A stretch of 64,000 nt of DNA from an uncultured SAR86 cluster bacterium (GTDB taxonomy: Bacteria; Pseudomonadota; Gammaproteobacteria; Magnimaribacterales; Magnimaribacteraceae), in assembly GCA_902630715.1 (NCBI GenBank), contig CACOVO010000004.1, forward strand, positions 1 through 64,000, given 5' to 3'. The notes beneath the pieces were generated by a model. That model was given only the letters and a program-made list of their open reading frames with translations, had not been told where the DNA came from and ran no database searches. Numbering within the stretch: position 1 is the stretch's first letter; the number at the start of each line of letters is the position of its first letter. This document shows positions 62,351 to 64,000 of the stretch, one piece after another. The position numbers and the translations under genes are program-made.

Positions 62351-63658
62351 CTACTCGTTTAGATTTGTCTTATAGGTTTCTGTCAAAAAGTAAACTGATA
62401 CTAGAGAAGCTATTGAAGCTGTCGCTATATAGACAGATACCCAAAATATGTCATAACTTGTCCAAAGTAGTGTTGCAATTGTTGGTGCGAACGATCCTCC
62501 AATAATTGCACCAATTTGGTATCCAAGGGATGCGCCTGAGTATCTTACTTCCGTTGTAAAAAGTTCTGCAAAAAAAGCAGCTTGAGGCCCATACATCATA
62601 CCCAAAAAGGTTAAACCTCCTGTTACGCCTAAAATGACTAAGTAGAAATTCCCGCTATCGATAAGAGGGAAAAGGAAGAACGCCCATATAGCTGTCAATA
62701 AAGCTCCAGCCATGAAAATACCTTTTCGCCCTTTTTTATCTGAATAATCCGAAAAGAGGAACTGAGTTGGGACCATTATTGCAGATCCAATTAGAACAGC
62801 AGTAAGTAAGTCATTTCTTGATAGGTCCGTGGTCTCAACTCCATAAGCAAGCACAAAAGCGACCAATATATAAAAAGTAACTTGTACCGAGAGAAAAGCA
62901 CCAGCCGCCAATGAAATTCTTTTCGGATATCTCTTCAGAGCTTCAAGAATGGGGGAAGTTTTTATCACTTTGCTTCCATCTTCGTCAGATTCTTTTGCAG
63001 CTTCGAGCTCTTTGAAAGCTTTTGTATCTTCTAATTTGAGCTGTATGTACATACTAATTATCACAAGTACAAAGCTTATAATGAATGGGATACGCCAACC
63101 CCAGGTTAGAAAACTTTCCTCCGTAGTAAGCAAGCTAACCGAAATAAAAGCTATGTTTGCCAAAATCACGCCCATGGGTGCACCTGCCTGGGCATAAGCT
63201 CCGTAGTATCCTCTTCTGTTACTTGGGGCGCTCTCAGTAACAAGGAGCATAGCGCCCCCCCATTGACCACCAATAGCTATGCCTTGGCAAAATCTTAGAA
63301 AAGTTAAAAGAATCGGAGCTGCAATTCCAATTGTTTCATACGTTGGTAAAAAGCCTATTAGAGTTGATGAAACTCCCATCAACATTAAAGCAATAACTAA
63401 TGTCTTTTTTCTTCCAACGATGTCACCAAAATGACCAAAAATTATCCCACCCACTGGCCTTGCAATAAAACCTGCGGCAAATGTCATATAAGAGAGTATC
63501 AATGCAGTTGTTGCATCTACTTCACCAAAGAACAATTTTGGAAAGACTAATCCTGCCGCAGCTCCGTACAGGAAAAAATCATACCATTCGATGCTTGTGC
63601 CTGATAAAGATGTTAAGGCTACTTTTCTTATATTTGATTCGTTTTGTGCAGTGCTCAT
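62351..63658 (-). CDS. MFS transporter, metabolite:H+ symporter (MHS) type
   Basis: The 435-aa inner-membrane protein has 12 membrane segments. The start TSLSGTSIEWYDFFLYGAAAGLVFPKLFF, the loop GHFGDIVGRKKTL after segment 2 and RFCQGIAIGGQWGGAMLLVTESAP are typical of the MHS family (ProP, KgtP, ShiA). These import osmolytes or organic acids such as proline betaine, alpha-ketoglutarate or shikimate. The exact substrate cannot be read. The gene stands alone and ends one base from the ATPase gene. Confidence 0.93.
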   Translation of the reverse strand: MSTAQNESNIRKVALTSLSGTSIEWYDFFLYGAAAGLVFPKLFFGEVDATTALILSYMTFAAGFIARPVGGIIFGHFGDIVGRKKTLVIALMLMGVSSTLIGFLPTYETIGIAAPILLTFLRFCQGIAIGGQWGGAMLLVTESAPSNRRGYYGAYAQAGAPMGVILANIAFISVSLLTTEESFLTWGWRIPFIISFVLVIISMYIQLKLEDTKAFKELEAAKESDEDGSKVIKTSPILEALKRYPKRISLAAGAFLSVQVTFYILVAFVLAYGVETTDLSRNDLLTAVLIGSAIMVPTQFLFSDYSDKKGRKGIFMAGALLTAIWAFFLFPLIDSGNFYLVILGVTGGLTFLGMMYGPQAAFFAELFTTEVRYSGASLGYQIGAIIGGSFAPTIATLLWTSYDIFWVSVYIATASIASLVSVYFLTETYKTNLNE

Positions 63659-63734
63659 AATGCCATGATAAACTCAAACCGGTTTGCTTTACACAGAAAT
63701 CAAAATCAATAACAAATTATTTTAAGGAGAAACT

Positions 63735-64000
63735 ATGAAAAAATTTTTATTAACAACATTGCTTTCAATTCCTTTGTCAGTTTTTTCATCAACATTAGTC
63801 ATTTTAGAATGCGAATTACTTGAAGGCGGAACAATGGATGATGTTAAAAGAATAAATTCAGCCTGGGTTGAGGCCGTTAATCAAATGGGCGATAAAAAAG
63901 TAAGCAGCCAAGTGCTTGAAGCTGTACTTGCGGACAATACTGGAGGCTTTATGTATATCGACACTTACCAAGACTCTATACATTGGGGCGAGATAAGATA
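63735..64000 (+). CDS. Small exported protein, partial, related to the repeat lipoprotein at 13.4 kb
   Basis: The ATG at 63735 has AAGGAG five bases upstream. It opens a signal peptide (MKKFLLTTLLSIPLSVFSS), followed by VILECELLEGGTMDDVKRINSAWVEAVNQMG and GGFMYIDTYQDSIHWGEIR. The frame runs off the right edge after 88 codons. The strand-Cys, helix, aromatic strand pattern resembles one repeat of the lipoprotein at 13364-14197. No family is recognised. Confidence 0.8.
   Translation, partial: MKKFLLTTLLSIPLSVFSSTLVILECELLEGGTMDDVKRINSAWVEAVNQMGDKKVSSQVLEAVLADNTGGFMYIDTYQDSIHWGEIR

Overview
The window is AT-rich, densely packed bacterial DNA. The block tig-clpP-clpX-lon-hupB-ppiD next to fabI is the classical gammaproteobacterial arrangement. 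Very short intergenic gaps, convergent genes that share stop codons, three large TonB-dependent receptors and many lipid-oxidation enzymes suggest a streamlined marine, SAR86-like gammaproteobacterium. That placement is inferred from gene content; no rRNA or phylogenetic marker tree was available. No mobile element, prophage or CRISPR array was seen, and no gene-free stretch exceeds 300 bases.

Layout. 1-4 kb: the end-truncated gene for an oligopeptide-binding lipoprotein and a TonB-dependent receptor. 4-13 kb: fabI, then the minus-strand protein quality-control block (ppiD, hupB, lon, clpX, clpP, tig) headed by tRNA-His. 13-18.5 kb: an acylphosphatase with a changed active site, a two-repeat lipoprotein, tRNA-Arg, a DadA-like oxidase directly behind tRNA-Pro, and a second receptor. 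18.6-32.3 kb: folD, two Baeyer-Villiger-type flavin monooxygenases, an acyl-CoA synthetase, a FabY-like ketosynthase, and a tightly coupled acyl-CoA dehydrogenase / APH-type kinase / DUF6285 trio resembling LvaC/LvaA/LvaB of levulinate catabolism. This is followed by two short-chain dehydrogenases (SDRs) in an operon with gpsA. 32.4-38 kb: a glutamine-synthetase-like ligase, an HDAC-like deacetylase and an SDR (a possible polyamine route), then an M48 peptidase and a patatin phospholipase. 38-48 kb: a third receptor, a DASS carboxylate transporter, two gamma-glutamyltransferases, a serine beta-lactamase-fold hydrolase and an SDR without the usual catalytic residues. 48-57.6 kb: many small or unknown genes, a nuclease, tRNA-Asp, a peptidase E operon containing DUF2256, a photolyase with a shortened iron-sulfur loop, and a YugP-type membrane protease. 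57.7-64 kb: a CYP153-like P450, a Fur-box-controlled ferric iron ABC importer, an MFS transporter and the start of a small exported protein.

As a whole the region looks like a heterotroph that imports peptides and organic ligands through the outer membrane, trims peptides in the periplasm, and oxidises lipids and hydroxylated or ketonic carbon compounds. The most interesting candidate system is at 19.5-31 kb: monooxygenases that could produce lactones or esters sit next to the kinase and dehydrogenase pair known to activate and dehydrate 4-hydroxyacyl-CoAs. A second candidate is the glutamyl-ligase/deacetylase cassette at 32.4-35.7 kb. The three unrecognised genes at 49.1-52.3 kb remain unexplained.
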